Below are positions 24,777 through 34,744 of a stretch of 64,000 nucleotides of DNA, piece by piece. Both the position numbers and the translations under genes were made by a program. The stretch's first letter is position 1. The number at the start of each line of letters is the position of its first letter. The stretch is from Chitinophaga eiseniae (lineage in GTDB: Bacteria; Bacteroidota; Bacteroidia; Chitinophagales; Chitinophagaceae). The notes beneath the pieces were generated by a model. It worked only from the letters and a program-made list of their open reading frames with translations, was not told the origin of the DNA and searched no databases. The DNA is taken from contig NZ_JABAHZ010000005.1 of NCBI RefSeq assembly GCF_012641265.1, forward strand, positions 434,001-498,000, in the 5' to 3' direction.

Positions 24777-25634
24777 TTATCCCAGATACGATTTCAGAGC
24801 GCCGCTATAGCGAGCTTTTTGCAGCCTTTTGATAGCACGTTCTTTAATCTGCCTGATTCTTTCTTTTGTCAGATCGTATTTCTGACCGATTTGTTCGATT
24901 GTTGCGCCGTTTTCACCATCCAGACCAAAGTAAGCATTCACGATTTCAGCTTCGCGGGGGCTCAGGGATTTCAGGACCCTACGGATTTCCTCACGGAGTG
25001 AATCTCTCATAACGTCATCGTCAGTAATATCTCCACCTTCCAGCAGATCGCCCATGGCAACGTCTTCGGCCTCGTGCACAGGTGCATCCAGTGACATGTG
25101 GCGGGTATTGCTTTGGAAGATATTGTTAATTTCTGATTCAGACATTTCCAGGATTTCTGCGAGTTCCTCGGTAGAAGGTTCACGCTCGTTTTCCTGTTCA
25201 AATGCCATATAAGCTTTGTTAGCTTTATTATATGTGCCAATTTTGTTCTGCGGTAACCTCACAAGACGACCTTGTTCTGCTAACGCCTGCAGGATGGACT
25301 GGCGAATCCACCATACTGCATAAGAAATGAATTTGAAACCTTTCGTTTCATCGAAACGTTGTGCTGCCTTGATCAAGCCAAGATTACCTTCGTTAATAAG
25401 GTCACTGAGGCTAAGCCCCTGGTGCTGATACTGTTTTGCAACAGATACAACGAAACGTAAGTTTCCTGTAGTCAATCTTTCAAGAGCCTTTTGATCGCCC
25501 ATTTTAATGCGCTGCGCCAAAACGGTCTCCTCTTCGGGTGTTAACAAAGGGATCTTCGAGATTTCCTGCAGGTATTTTTCTACCGCCTGCGAATCACGAT
25601 TGGTGATCTGGGTGGCAATTTTAAGTTGCCTCAT
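24777..25634 (-). CDS. rpoD: Primary RNA polymerase sigma factor (RpoD/SigA)
   Basis: 285 residues, the short form usual in Bacteroidota, lacking region 1.1 and the large non-conserved insert. Region 1.2 (SQAVEKYLQEISKIPLLTPEEE), region 2 (LIKAAQRFDETKGFKFISYA, then VWWIRQSILQALAEQ), region 3 and region 4.2 (IGQKYDLTKERIRQIKERA) are intact. It directs housekeeping transcription from -33/-7 promoters of the TAnnTTTG kind that recur in this window. A -7 match lies 109 nt upstream of its own ATG. Confidence 0.97.
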   Translation of the reverse strand: MRQLKIATQITNRDSQAVEKYLQEISKIPLLTPEEETVLAQRIKMGDQKALERLTTGNLRFVVSVAKQYQHQGLSLSDLINEGNLGLIKAAQRFDETKGFKFISYAVWWIRQSILQALAEQGRLVRLPQNKIGTYNKANKAYMAFEQENEREPSTEELAEILEMSESEINNIFQSNTRHMSLDAPVHEAEDVAMGDLLEGGDITDDDVMRDSLREEIRRVLKSLSPREAEIVNAYFGLDGENGATIEQIGQKYDLTKERIRQIKERAIKRLQKARYSGALKSYLG

Positions 25635-25964
25635 ATGAAAAATTGTATTGGTTTATAAATAAAATAACAGCGAAAGAAAATTTTTGTTCGAATTTTTAAA
25701 AATTATTAACTTACAAAGTTTCCCGCGCTTTTATCGTTTTCTTCAAAAATAAGTCTGCAAAGATCGTGCTAACCAATCACTCTACCAAATCCTTCTTATA
25801 TTTGTCAGCCTTATAACAAAATACAGTTTTAAAACGGAATTTTATAATGCTTTAGTCCCCATAAAAGGCTGCTTTATACAAATTTTAACAATTGATAAAG
25901 AATCATTATCAAATTAACATCTTAACTAATTTATTGGTTAAGGCGTTGCAAATTTTTCAATAAA
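25635..25964. other. Divergent promoter region, rpoD / threonine aldolase
   Basis: 330 bp, AT rich. Minus-strand -7 match at 25744-25751 (TATTTTTG, rpoD) and a plus-strand match at 25797-25804 (TATATTTG), 160 nt before the aldolase ATG. No gene seen. Confidence 0.5.
25744..25751 (-). promoter_or_regulatory. -7 box for rpoD
   Basis: Minus strand TATTTTTG, perfect TAnnTTTG, 109 nt before the rpoD ATG. Confidence 0.4.
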
Positions 25965-26981
25965 ATGATTGACTTTAGAAGCGACACTTTTACACGTCCC
26001 GGCCCTGGCATGTTACAGGCCATGTTACAGGCAGAAACCGGTGATGACGTTTTTGGTGAAGATCCCAGCATCAACAAGCTGGAAGCCATGATGGCAGCTT
26101 ATTTTGGCAAAGCGGCAGCCTTGTACTGCCCTTCCGGCACAATGAGTAACCAGATTGCTATTAAAGTACATACGTTGCCAGGGGATGAAGTGGTTTGCAG
26201 TAATCTTGCACATGTATATATTTATGAAGGAGGTGGTATTGCCTTCAACTCCGGCGCCCAGGTACACGCCATTATTGGCGACCGCGGCATGATCCGCGCT
26301 GCCCAGGTGGAAGCTGCCATTAACCCCGATGATGTGCATAAAGCCAGTACCAGCCTGGTATGCCTGGAAAATACCTCCAACCGGGGCGGCGGATGTTGCT
26401 ACGATTGGGAGGAAATGAAAAAAATCAAAGCCGTATGCGAGGAGCATGGCCTGGCACTCCACCTCGATGGAGCCAGGCTCTTTAACGCGCTGGTAGCCAC
26501 GGGACAGGATCCGGCGCAATACGGACAACTATTTGACAGCATCTCTGTATGCCTCAATAAGGGCATGGGCTGCCCGATGGGTTCCGTATTACTTGGTAGT
26601 GAAGCATTTATCAAATCTGCCCGGCGCATCCGCAAAAAGTTCGGGGGCGGCCTGCGGCAGGCCGGCTACATGGCTGCTACCGGCATCTATGCCATGGAAA
26701 ACAATATCGCCCGGCTCGCCGACGATCACCTCCACGCCAAACAGATAGCCCAGGCGCTGTTGGAAAAATCTTTTGTTGGCCATATGCTGCCGGTAGAAAC
26801 CAATATTCTCATCTTTGAAGTTACCGGCGACTGGACACCGCAATACTTTACCGACTATCTTAAACAAGAAGATATCCTGGTGATACCCATCTCTCCTACA
26901 CAGGTCAGAATGGTCACTCATCTCGATATCACACCGGAAATGGTAGCGCGCACCTGCGAAATAATCGCAGAAATGGCGTAG
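25965..26981 (+). CDS. Low-specificity L-threonine aldolase (GntG-type PLP aldolase)
   Basis: 338 residues, fold-type I PLP enzyme. Splits threonine or allo-threonine to glycine and acetaldehyde. DFRSDTFTRP start, GDDVFGEDP (about 26-34), the HLDGARLFNA aspartate (near 165) that contacts the PLP ring nitrogen, and the Schiff-base lysine in SVCLNKGMGCPMGS (near 195). Length normal. With sdaA it covers threonine and serine breakdown. Related beta-hydroxyaspartate or phenylserine aldolases use the same fold, so substrate is inferred. Confidence 0.9.
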   Translation: MIDFRSDTFTRPGPGMLQAMLQAETGDDVFGEDPSINKLEAMMAAYFGKAAALYCPSGTMSNQIAIKVHTLPGDEVVCSNLAHVYIYEGGGIAFNSGAQVHAIIGDRGMIRAAQVEAAINPDDVHKASTSLVCLENTSNRGGGCCYDWEEMKKIKAVCEEHGLALHLDGARLFNALVATGQDPAQYGQLFDSISVCLNKGMGCPMGSVLLGSEAFIKSARRIRKKFGGGLRQAGYMAATGIYAMENNIARLADDHLHAKQIAQALLEKSFVGHMLPVETNILIFEVTGDWTPQYFTDYLKQEDILVIPISPTQVRMVTHLDITPEMVARTCEIIAEMA

Positions 26982-27032
26982 TGCCGGGAGAGATCCTTGT
27001 TCTTTAAATTTTCATCTCTCCCTAATCTCTGT

Positions 27033-27040
27033 TATTTTTG
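27033..27040 (+). promoter_or_regulatory. -7 box for valS
   Basis: TATTTTTG, perfect match, 21 nt before the preferred ATG at 27062 (12 nt before the alternative at 27053). Confidence 0.45.
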
Positions 27041-27061
27041 CAACCTTATATTATGAATAGC

Positions 27062-29713
27062 ATGGAACTCTCGAAAAATTACCTGCCGGCATCGGTGGAG
27101 GAAAAATGGTACCAACAATGGATGGACAAAGGCTACTTCCGATCTAAACCGGATGGCCGTCAACCTTTTACTGTCGTCATCCCCCCTCCCAATGTGACCG
27201 GGGTATTGCATCTTGGCCATACGCTCAATGAAACCGTACAGGACATCCTGGTACGCCGTGCCCGTATGAGCGGATTCAATGCCTGCTGGGTACCGGGCTC
27301 CGATCACGCGTCCATTGCTACTGAAGCGAAAGTGGTAAATATGCTCAAGCAGGAAAAAGGAATTGAAAAATCCCAGCTTACCCGCGAAGAGTTTCTCAAA
27401 CATGCCTTTGAATGGAAAGATAAATATGGTGATATCATCTACCACCAGATAAAAAAACTTGGCTGTAGCTGCGACTGGGACCGGGTTACCTTTACCATGG
27501 ACGATCATTACTATAAAGCAGTGATCACCGTTTTTATTGATCTCTATAAGAAAGGAGTGATTTATCGCGGTGCACGTATGATCAACTGGGACCCCAAGGC
27601 CAAAACAGCATTGAGCGATGAGGAAGTGGAATACAAAGACATACAGGGAAAACTGTATCATGTAAAGTATGCCATCACAGACGCCGCAGGCACGCCTACC
27701 GGCGAGTTCATTACCATCGCCACCCAGCGCCCTGAAACTATTATGGGCGATACGGCTATCTGCGTAAACCCGGAAGACGAAAGGTATACACACCTGAAAG
27801 GTCATTTTGCTACCGTGCCGCTGGTAAACCGCCGCATACCCGTAATATTTGATACTTATGTAGATAAAGAATTTGGTACCGGCGCGCTGAAAGTAACGCC
27901 AGCACACGATATCAACGACTATAACCTGGGTCTTAAACATCACCTGGAAATCGTAGATACCCTGAACGATGACGGTACCCTCAGCGCTGCCGCTATTGTT
28001 TTCGTAGGTGAAGACCGCTTCGTGGCCCGTAAGAAAGTAGTGGCCGCCCTGGCTGAAACCGGCCTGCTGGTAAAAGAACAGGAGTACACTACCCGCGTTG
28101 GCTATAGTCAGCGTAACCCTACCACCGTAGTCGAGCCCCGTATTTCCACCCAATGGTTTGTAAAAATGGCTGAAATGGCCAAACCAGCCCTGGATGCAGT
28201 AGTAAATGGCGATGTAAGAATACATCCCGGCGACCGCTTCCTGGCTACTTACAAATACTGGATGGAAAATGTAAAGGACTGGTGTATTTCCCGCCAGCTC
28301 TGGTGGGGACAACAAATACCCGCCTGGTATGCACCGGATGGCACTTTTGAAGTAGCTGCCACCGCTGCGGAAGCAGCCGCACAATTTGCCGCCCGCAACA
28401 TTACCATCAGTGCAGCAGCACTGAAACAGGATGAAGACTGTCTCGATACCTGGTTCAGCTCCTGGTTATGGCCCATGGAAGTATTTAATGGTATTTCCCA
28501 ACCTGGCAATGAAGACATCAACTACTACTACCCTACCTCCGTACTGGTAACTGGTCAGGATATTATCTTCTTCTGGGTAGCCCGTATGATTATGGCAGGC
28601 CTGGAATATAAAGACGTAAAGCCTTTCAGTGATGTATACTTTACGGGTATGGTACGCGACAAGCAAGGACGTAAAATGAGTAAACAGCTGGGTAACTCAC
28701 CCGATCTGCTGGAACTGATCCACTCCTTTGGCGCGGATGCCGTACGATTTGGTATCATGATCTCTTCTCCTGCCGGTAACGACTTACTCTACGATGATGC
28801 CAGCTGCGAACAGGGACGTAACTTCTGTAATAAAATATGGAACGCCCTGAAGCTGGTGAAAATGTGGGAACAACGCCAGGAAGATGATACCGCTGCGGAT
28901 GCTGCTGTCAGCAACTTCGCTGTGAAATGGTTTGAAAGCAGGCTGAATGAAGTACAAGCTGAAGTAGCCGCCCTGCATAAAGACTTCCGCCTCAGCGAAG
29001 GGCTGAAAGCCATCTACATCCTGATCTGGGATGATTTCTGCAGCTGGTACCTGGAATGGGTGAAACCTGGTTTTGAACAACCCATTGCCGCATCTGTATA
29101 TCGTAAAACCGTATACTTCTTTGAACAACTCATGCAGTTGTTACATCCGTATATGCCGTTTATTACGGAAGAAATCTATCAGCTGTTAACGGCACGTGCC
29201 GCTGACGATTCCCTGATGATGAAACAATTCACTACGCCGGAAGCTCCTGTACACGCGACCCTGCTGGAAGGAACACTGGCTAAGGAAATAATCACCGGCA
29301 TCCGTGATGCACGTAATAAAAACCAGATTAAGCCGAAAGATCCAATCGTACTGCATGTAGAAACCAAACACGACAATACTTTCAAACAACTGGAAGGTAT
29401 GCTCGCGAAACAGGTGAATGCGTCTGCTATTCATTACGTGCAGGAACCGGTACCAGGTTGTATCACGGTGGTTATCGGTAAAGATAAATTCTACCTGGGC
29501 ACTGAAATCGAGCTGGATACCACTACACAGAAAGCCACGCTGCTGAAAGACCTGGAATACCTGAAAGGCTTCCTGGTGTCTGTGGAGAAGAAGCTTTCCA
29601 ACGAAGGTTTTGTACAGAAAGCGAAACCTGAAGCGGTAGAAGCAGAACGTAAGAAAAAAGCAGATGCCGAAGCCAAAATTTCGGTGATCGAGGAAAGTTT
29701 AAAATCCTTATAA
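27062..29713 (+). CDS. valS: Valyl-tRNA synthetase
   Basis: 883 residues. Charges tRNA-Val. Class I features: the HIGH-type motif PPNVTGVLHLGHTLN (about 45-59), a CP1 editing domain (about 200-345), the KMSKS-type motif GRKMSKQLGNSPD (about 535-547), the anticodon-binding helical domain, and a C-terminal coiled coil (about 825-883). ATG at 27062 (MELSKNYLPA) is the common family start; ATG at 27053 is 3 codons upstream. Ended by an excellent hairpin and T run. Confidence 0.97.
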   Translation: MELSKNYLPASVEEKWYQQWMDKGYFRSKPDGRQPFTVVIPPPNVTGVLHLGHTLNETVQDILVRRARMSGFNACWVPGSDHASIATEAKVVNMLKQEKGIEKSQLTREEFLKHAFEWKDKYGDIIYHQIKKLGCSCDWDRVTFTMDDHYYKAVITVFIDLYKKGVIYRGARMINWDPKAKTALSDEEVEYKDIQGKLYHVKYAITDAAGTPTGEFITIATQRPETIMGDTAICVNPEDERYTHLKGHFATVPLVNRRIPVIFDTYVDKEFGTGALKVTPAHDINDYNLGLKHHLEIVDTLNDDGTLSAAAIVFVGEDRFVARKKVVAALAETGLLVKEQEYTTRVGYSQRNPTTVVEPRISTQWFVKMAEMAKPALDAVVNGDVRIHPGDRFLATYKYWMENVKDWCISRQLWWGQQIPAWYAPDGTFEVAATAAEAAAQFAARNITISAAALKQDEDCLDTWFSSWLWPMEVFNGISQPGNEDINYYYPTSVLVTGQDIIFFWVARMIMAGLEYKDVKPFSDVYFTGMVRDKQGRKMSKQLGNSPDLLELIHSFGADAVRFGIMISSPAGNDLLYDDASCEQGRNFCNKIWNALKLVKMWEQRQEDDTAADAAVSNFAVKWFESRLNEVQAEVAALHKDFRLSEGLKAIYILIWDDFCSWYLEWVKPGFEQPIAASVYRKTVYFFEQLMQLLHPYMPFITEEIYQLLTARAADDSLMMKQFTTPEAPVHATLLEGTLAKEIITGIRDARNKNQIKPKDPIVLHVETKHDNTFKQLEGMLAKQVNASAIHYVQEPVPGCITVVIGKDKFYLGTEIELDTTTQKATLLKDLEYLKGFLVSVEKKLSNEGFVQKAKPEAVEAERKKKADAEAKISVIEESLKSL

Positions 29714-29721
29714 TTTTTATG

Positions 29722-29756
29722 ATCGCCCGGTCGTTACTATACCGGGCGATTTTTTT
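29722..29756 (+). terminator. Terminator of valS
   Basis: 10-bp perfect stem ATCGCCCGGT / ACCGGGCGAT, 9-nt loop, six Ts directly after. Confidence 0.9.
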
Positions 29757-29772
29757 ATATCCCGGTACTATC

Positions 29773-30252
29773 ATGCAAAAACACCTGTTACTTAGTTGCT
29801 TACTCACCGCTGTTGCCATGCCGGTATTTGCGCAAACCCATAAAAAAGTTCCTGCCGCTACCACTACCGCTGCCAGCAACAAAAGACCCGTGAAACTGCG
29901 TAGCAGCTGGGGTATTTACCTGAGCGATACCCTGCCTAAAACGGAAGTAGCCAAACTGCTGGATTCTGCACTGGTGGTAAGAGATGAAAAAAATAATAAG
30001 TACCCTGTCATTTCTTTTGCTTTTACCTACGAAAAGCATGAGCCCTATTTGAATGATACTACCGGCCAACCGGCCATCTATAAAGATTTTACGGGAGATA
30101 ATTTTAAATCCCCGACCCTCACTCCGCTCTGGAGCAAAGGCCTGAAGGAATCTTTACAATCAGGCGATGTCTTATACTTCGATGAAATCATCATCAAATA
30201 CGCGGAAGAAAAATACTACAAAGCGCCTTCTATCCGCATCAACGTTAAATAA
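29773..30252 (+). CDS. Exported hypothetical protein
   Basis: 159 residues, not recognised. Signal peptide to residue 21 (MPVFAQ), then a Thr/Ala-rich linker (25-45) and a small beta-rich domain with EKHEPYLNDTTG and GDVLYFDEIIIKYAEEKYYKAPSIRINV. The end resembles the GldM-like C-terminal type of beta-sandwich (bearing on 'GDVLYFDEI'), but this is weak. The ATG at 29773 lies just after the valS terminator; a longer upstream frame begins inside that terminator and is unlikely. Converges on the next gene with 1 bp between stops. Confidence 0.65.
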   Translation: MQKHLLLSCLLTAVAMPVFAQTHKKVPAATTTAASNKRPVKLRSSWGIYLSDTLPKTEVAKLLDSALVVRDEKNNKYPVISFAFTYEKHEPYLNDTTGQPAIYKDFTGDNFKSPTLTPLWSKGLKESLQSGDVLYFDEIIIKYAEEKYYKAPSIRINVK

Positions 30253-30253
30253 C

Positions 30254-33052
30254 TCAATAGTTAAATAATTGCTGGATCGGGATAATAAAATCCACGCGGT
30301 TCTGTGCATTGTCTACCGGGTCTTTATCAAACAGGTGGCTGAAGCGCACCCCAAATGTGAATGGCAGCGCATTACCTAAGCGCGTGTCCAGGAATAATTC
30401 CGTACCTGCAGAGGTAAAGCGGGTATTGACATTCTGCTGGTAAAAATTAGCTACGCTATAATCATAAAACAGGTTGGCACGGATACGGCTAAAGTAGAGC
30501 AACTGCGCAAAGCCCCAGTCGGGATAGGCCAATGGCAGGTGATAATTCGCGCCCAGCTTATAAATACGCGTATATAATGGCGTATTATATCCCCTTGCAT
30601 ATACGAAATTGTCGGTGAAGGTATAGTTAAATGACTTGTCCCTTTGCTGGAAAGCTCCCTGCAATACCAGGTTATGATTGTGCCATAACCCAGGCAGATA
30701 CTGATCTAACCGCCCATACAGCTGTTCCGCAAATAAGCCGGTCACAGAATGGTTGTACTGCAAAGCCAGGTATTGACCAAAATGGGTAAAGATATTCTGC
30801 GTACCCTTGATGCGCTGATTGCTGAAGATAATGGAATTGGAGAGGAACTGTAAATCATTTCCCTTGTATTTGCTATCCAGGTAACGGTGGCGGATATTAT
30901 AGTTACTGCCAAAAGACAGGCTGCGGCTGTACATACCGGCAGATAAATTGAGTGGTATGCTGAAACCCAGATACGCAGTAGCCTCATTCCAGTATACTCT
31001 CTGCCGGTTCTGATCCAGCCCGTTGCGATTAATAGTATAGTCGGCGCCCAGGTACAGCACTGGGAACCAACCGGCAAAAGTAAATCCAGCACCGATATTG
31101 GAGCTTTCCTCATTCCGGTTGTAGGTATACCCAATCGTGGTATTAGTAGTACTTAATATATTTTCGCCGACAAGTGAGATGCCATAGTCAGGGTCATTGA
31201 AAGACGGTACCCAGCTGTGGAAATTAAACGGATGGGTAAACTGGGCATATTTCTTTACCGGCAGCGAATCCCGTGGCACGATATCCAGGATGTTGCCACC
31301 CTCTTTGAACTCAGGATGCAGCCAGGCGCTGCGGCTTTCTTCAGATACCTGTTTCCAGTTGTTTTCATTCAGCGCAGCGTGGTATAACTTATATCCTTTA
31401 ATGGTAAACTCACTGAAAACGAGGCTATCCCTGTTATGATCAATAGCCAGGTGCAGGGCGCTATTTCCCCTGTCGGTTACTTCATATATCTTCCGATCCG
31501 ATAACGTCATGGCATATACGTTATTCACATCTTTATATCCTGCCGTAAAATAAACGGTATCGGCTTTCACTACCGGGATACCCAGGGCGGTATAGCTGAA
31601 AGGTGTTAGTACAGTGCTTTCTCCGGTGGAAAGCGATTGCTGTACCAGCGCCATCTCCCCCTTGTTGTTGCGTACTGCGCTGATCACCGCCTGATCGCCA
31701 GCAGCGAAGCGGGGATAAGTATAGTACCAGTTCTGTGGATTGGGCAATTGTTTTTCTACCTTACCTGTTTGGGTATTGATCAGTTGCAAACTGTATTGCA
31801 TGCTGGGAGAGGTAGCCGCTGTAATCACCAGCTGTCCGTTTTCGCTGATATCCGGGGAGAAGAATTTTCCCCTGCCGGAGATGGTTTTCGTTTGACCGCT
31901 GACGTTATCCCAGATACGGATAACGGAGAAGTCTTTCCATCCCCAGCGGGCATCGAAGCGGGCGGCGGCCCATACGATGCGGCCATTGCGGTAGCTAAAA
32001 AAATCATCGTATACGATGCCTGGCCTTACCAGCAGGCGCTCCTGGCCAGCTGCGTTTAGCATATAAAATCCCGGTACTTTGTCACGGGCATCTTTAAGTA
32101 TCACCCATTCGTTGCTGCCGGCGGCATATACATATTTATAGTTCGTAACCGGTTTTGCCACCGGTAATATACCGGTAGCCGCCGTGGTATCGGGGCGGGC
32201 CGCATAGTTATTCCACAGGGGCTGGTATTCTTTGAGCGTGGCCCGGTAAAAGCCGGTAATATTATAGCCGGTGCGTTTCTTCAGGCTATGCGACAGGGGA
32301 TAAAAAAGTCCCCGGAAGCGCACTGCGTCTGTAGTAACATCTTTCCAAAAAGCGGTGCCATAATGTTCGCGGCCATAGCTGGTCATCAGGTACCCCAACG
32401 GGTAATGATCTGGTACAAAGTCGCGGTACGAGCCATTACGGATTTTCATATAGGCGTAATGTTTACCTGCCAGCGACAGTCCACGGAAGCCATCGAAGAA
32501 GCCAGGAAGCCTTCCCCTGCCCTGTGGGGTGAGTGCGGTTTCCATTACCACGGCATCGCCTTCCCAGAACCAGTTGGGTACTGCAATGTTGGTAATGGCG
32601 GCCTGTCCCAGCTGGCCACCGAGAATGGAAAACACTTTAGATACGCCCTGGCGAAAATTCATATTTTGTAGTACATGGCGGTACTCGTGTACCGACAGCT
32701 GTTCTTCCCAGTTCAGGGAGCCCAGGTCGAGGGAAGAGGGAGAAGGGGTCAGGTAAAACTCAGAGCGGAAGGGCCCGAGTTGTACGTATCCATTGGATTG
32801 CATGGTTTGATTCTGTAAAACGATGTTTACTTTCCTTTCCAGCGGCCCGATAGAGTTACGTGTATAGCGGTTGAGGTAATGCACGATATTGGCTACGCGT
32901 TCGCCCTGGGCTGTCATGCCTTTGGGAAAGATCACCCTGACGGTATCGTTGTTGATCTGTTGCCACTTAAGCGAAGGTGGATTTCCCCCGAATTGCTGTG
33001 CTGATAAAGAAAAAGAGAGGAAAATCAGCGTAATGGCAAGGATAGCACGCAT
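30254..33052 (-). CDS. Exported HExxH peptidase fused to beta-propeller and outer-membrane-type barrel
   Basis: 932 residues. Signal peptide to about 19 (SLSAQ). A peptidase-MA-like domain (about 25-290) has H122-E-Y-R-H126 and a downstream E164 in PNWFWEGDAV, the three zinc ligands of gluzincins. Then TolB/WD40-type propeller repeats (about 300-600, with PDISENGQLVITAA and similar) and a C-terminal region (about 630-932) of aromatic beta strands ending IIPIQQLFNY, resembling a surface-antigen-type barrel. Likely anchored in the outer membrane. Single gene. Substrate unknown. Confidence 0.75.
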   Translation of the reverse strand: MRAILAITLIFLSFSLSAQQFGGNPPSLKWQQINNDTVRVIFPKGMTAQGERVANIVHYLNRYTRNSIGPLERKVNIVLQNQTMQSNGYVQLGPFRSEFYLTPSPSSLDLGSLNWEEQLSVHEYRHVLQNMNFRQGVSKVFSILGGQLGQAAITNIAVPNWFWEGDAVVMETALTPQGRGRLPGFFDGFRGLSLAGKHYAYMKIRNGSYRDFVPDHYPLGYLMTSYGREHYGTAFWKDVTTDAVRFRGLFYPLSHSLKKRTGYNITGFYRATLKEYQPLWNNYAARPDTTAATGILPVAKPVTNYKYVYAAGSNEWVILKDARDKVPGFYMLNAAGQERLLVRPGIVYDDFFSYRNGRIVWAAARFDARWGWKDFSVIRIWDNVSGQTKTISGRGKFFSPDISENGQLVITAATSPSMQYSLQLINTQTGKVEKQLPNPQNWYYTYPRFAAGDQAVISAVRNNKGEMALVQQSLSTGESTVLTPFSYTALGIPVVKADTVYFTAGYKDVNNVYAMTLSDRKIYEVTDRGNSALHLAIDHNRDSLVFSEFTIKGYKLYHAALNENNWKQVSEESRSAWLHPEFKEGGNILDIVPRDSLPVKKYAQFTHPFNFHSWVPSFNDPDYGISLVGENILSTTNTTIGYTYNRNEESSNIGAGFTFAGWFPVLYLGADYTINRNGLDQNRQRVYWNEATAYLGFSIPLNLSAGMYSRSLSFGSNYNIRHRYLDSKYKGNDLQFLSNSIIFSNQRIKGTQNIFTHFGQYLALQYNHSVTGLFAEQLYGRLDQYLPGLWHNHNLVLQGAFQQRDKSFNYTFTDNFVYARGYNTPLYTRIYKLGANYHLPLAYPDWGFAQLLYFSRIRANLFYDYSVANFYQQNVNTRFTSAGTELFLDTRLGNALPFTFGVRFSHLFDKDPVDNAQNRVDFIIPIQQLFNY

Positions 33053-33206
33053 AAAAAGTGATGAATTAAATTACGAATAACGGATCTAAACAATTGTAAT
33101 AATGTATAAACGAAAATATAGTTCTTTCCTTATATAATCACAAGCATTCGTTTATATCTCTGCTTATATCTGCCATTCGTAATTTATCATCGTTGGTTGT
33201 ACCGGG

Positions 33207-34634
33207 TTAGCACTCCGGCAAACTGATAGGAATATTAACGGCCAGGCCTCCATCGGAGGTTTCCTTGTATTTGGAATTCATGTCCTGTGCGGTTTCCCAC
33301 ATCGTTTTTACCACGGCATCGAGGGATACCTTTGCCAGTTCGGGATTGCTTTGCAGTGCCAGCTGGGAAGCGGTGATCGCTTTAATAGCTCCCATGGTGT
33401 TTCTTTCGATACAGGGTACCTGTACCAATCCGCCAATTGGGTCGCAGGTAAGTCCGAGGTGGTGTTCCATGGCTATTTCTGCGGCCATCAGCACCTGGCG
33501 TTGGGAGCCTCCCAAACATTCGGTGAGGGCTGCTGCTGCCATAGCTGATGAAACGCCGATTTCCGCCTGGCATCCGCCCATGGCGGCCGAAATGGTAGAG
33601 CGTTTTTTAAAGATGCTGCCTATTTCAGAAGCGGTAAGCAGGAATTGCTGGATTTTATCTTCGTGGAAACCATCGCAGAAAGCGATGAAATATTGCAGTA
33701 CGGCTGGAATTACGCCGGCAGCGCCGTTGGTAGGAGCTGTTACTACCCGGCCAAAAGAGGCATTTTCTTCATTTACGGCCAGCGCAAAGCAGCTTACCCA
33801 GTCGAGCGTATAGCTGAAATGCTCTCCACCTGCGCGGATAGCGGTGATCCAGGAGCTATAGTCGCTGTAGGTGCGTCCCTGTAAGAGTTTTTTATTGAGC
33901 AAGGCAGCACGGCGAGCCACTTTGAGGCCCCCGGGTAAGTCGCCACCGGTATGACAGCCTCGGAAAGTACATTCCTGCATTACGCGCCAGATATTGAGCA
34001 ATCCCTCACGGGTAGCTGCTTCTGAGCGCCAGGCCTGTTCATTTTCCATCACCAGTTCGGAAATGCTGTAGCCTGTTTTGATACACCATTGCAGTAGCTG
34101 GCGGGCGGTGTCGATAGGAAATGGCAGGTCTACCTGTTCGGCGCTGCTGCCGGATTCGCCTTCCTGTACCACAAAGCCACCACCAATGGAATACCAGGTA
34201 GAAGCAATTTGTTCTCCATCCTGGAAAGTAACCAGGAAGGTCATGGCATTTGGGTGGAAGGGTAATGATTCTTCAAAGAGGAAGTCGATATCTTCTACGG
34301 GATCAAAGTCTATTTCATATTTACCGCCCAGCATCATTTTGCGGTGACGGCGGATATCATCCATTTTAGGGTTGATCTGGTTAACATCGAACGTTACGGG
34401 GTCATCTCCGGAGAGGCCCAGTTGTATGGCGATGTCGGTGCCGTGTCCATGGCCGGTTTTAGCCAGGGAGCCATATAATAACACCTGTACTTTATTGACA
34501 ATTGCTAATTTATGATCCTTTTCCAGTTCGGCCAGGAACCGGAGTGCTGCCCTCCAGGGGCCCAGGGTATGTGAGCTTGATGGGCCAACGCCTATCTTAA
34601 AAATATCGAATACGGAAATACATTCGTGTGCCAC
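33207..34634 (-). CDS. sdaA: L-serine ammonia-lyase (Fe-S type)
   Basis: 475 residues, single-chain fusion of the beta (about 1-150) and alpha (about 190-475) domains. Converts serine to pyruvate and ammonia with a [4Fe-4S] cluster. Shows GVGPSSSHTLGPW (about 15-27) at the start and cysteines in GGCQAEIGVS, ECLGGSQRQ and HHLGLTCDPIGG suited to cluster binding. Start is GTG at 34634; no nearby in-frame ATG gives the family start HECISVFDIFKIG. Confidence 0.95.
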   Translation of the reverse strand: MAHECISVFDIFKIGVGPSSSHTLGPWRAALRFLAELEKDHKLAIVNKVQVLLYGSLAKTGHGHGTDIAIQLGLSGDDPVTFDVNQINPKMDDIRRHRKMMLGGKYEIDFDPVEDIDFLFEESLPFHPNAMTFLVTFQDGEQIASTWYSIGGGFVVQEGESGSSAEQVDLPFPIDTARQLLQWCIKTGYSISELVMENEQAWRSEAATREGLLNIWRVMQECTFRGCHTGGDLPGGLKVARRAALLNKKLLQGRTYSDYSSWITAIRAGGEHFSYTLDWVSCFALAVNEENASFGRVVTAPTNGAAGVIPAVLQYFIAFCDGFHEDKIQQFLLTASEIGSIFKKRSTISAAMGGCQAEIGVSSAMAAAALTECLGGSQRQVLMAAEIAMEHHLGLTCDPIGGLVQVPCIERNTMGAIKAITASQLALQSNPELAKVSLDAVVKTMWETAQDMNSKYKETSDGGLAVNIPISLPEC

Positions 34635-34681
34635 TAGTTAATTGATTTATCTGTAAAATTAACGGAAAAGCGGCGAATAAA

Positions 34682-34727
34682 AACAACGGCGCCGCGCAAG
34701 GTAAAACTTGCGCGGCGCCGTATTGTT
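34682..34727 (-). terminator. Terminator after the first FKBP gene
   Basis: Perfect 14-bp GC-rich arms CGGCGCCGCGCAAG / CTTGCGCGGCGCCG around GTAAAA, extended by AACAA/TTGTT; minus strand continues TTTTTATT. Begins 18 bp after the stop at 34745. Confidence 0.85.
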
Positions 34728-34744
34728 AACGGTCTGACACGTTA

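Noticed and set aside
27032..28384. 450-residue minus-strand frame opposite valS
   Set aside because: Antisense to a conserved synthetase; composition (many Cys, Phe, Tyr) is typical of shadow frames.
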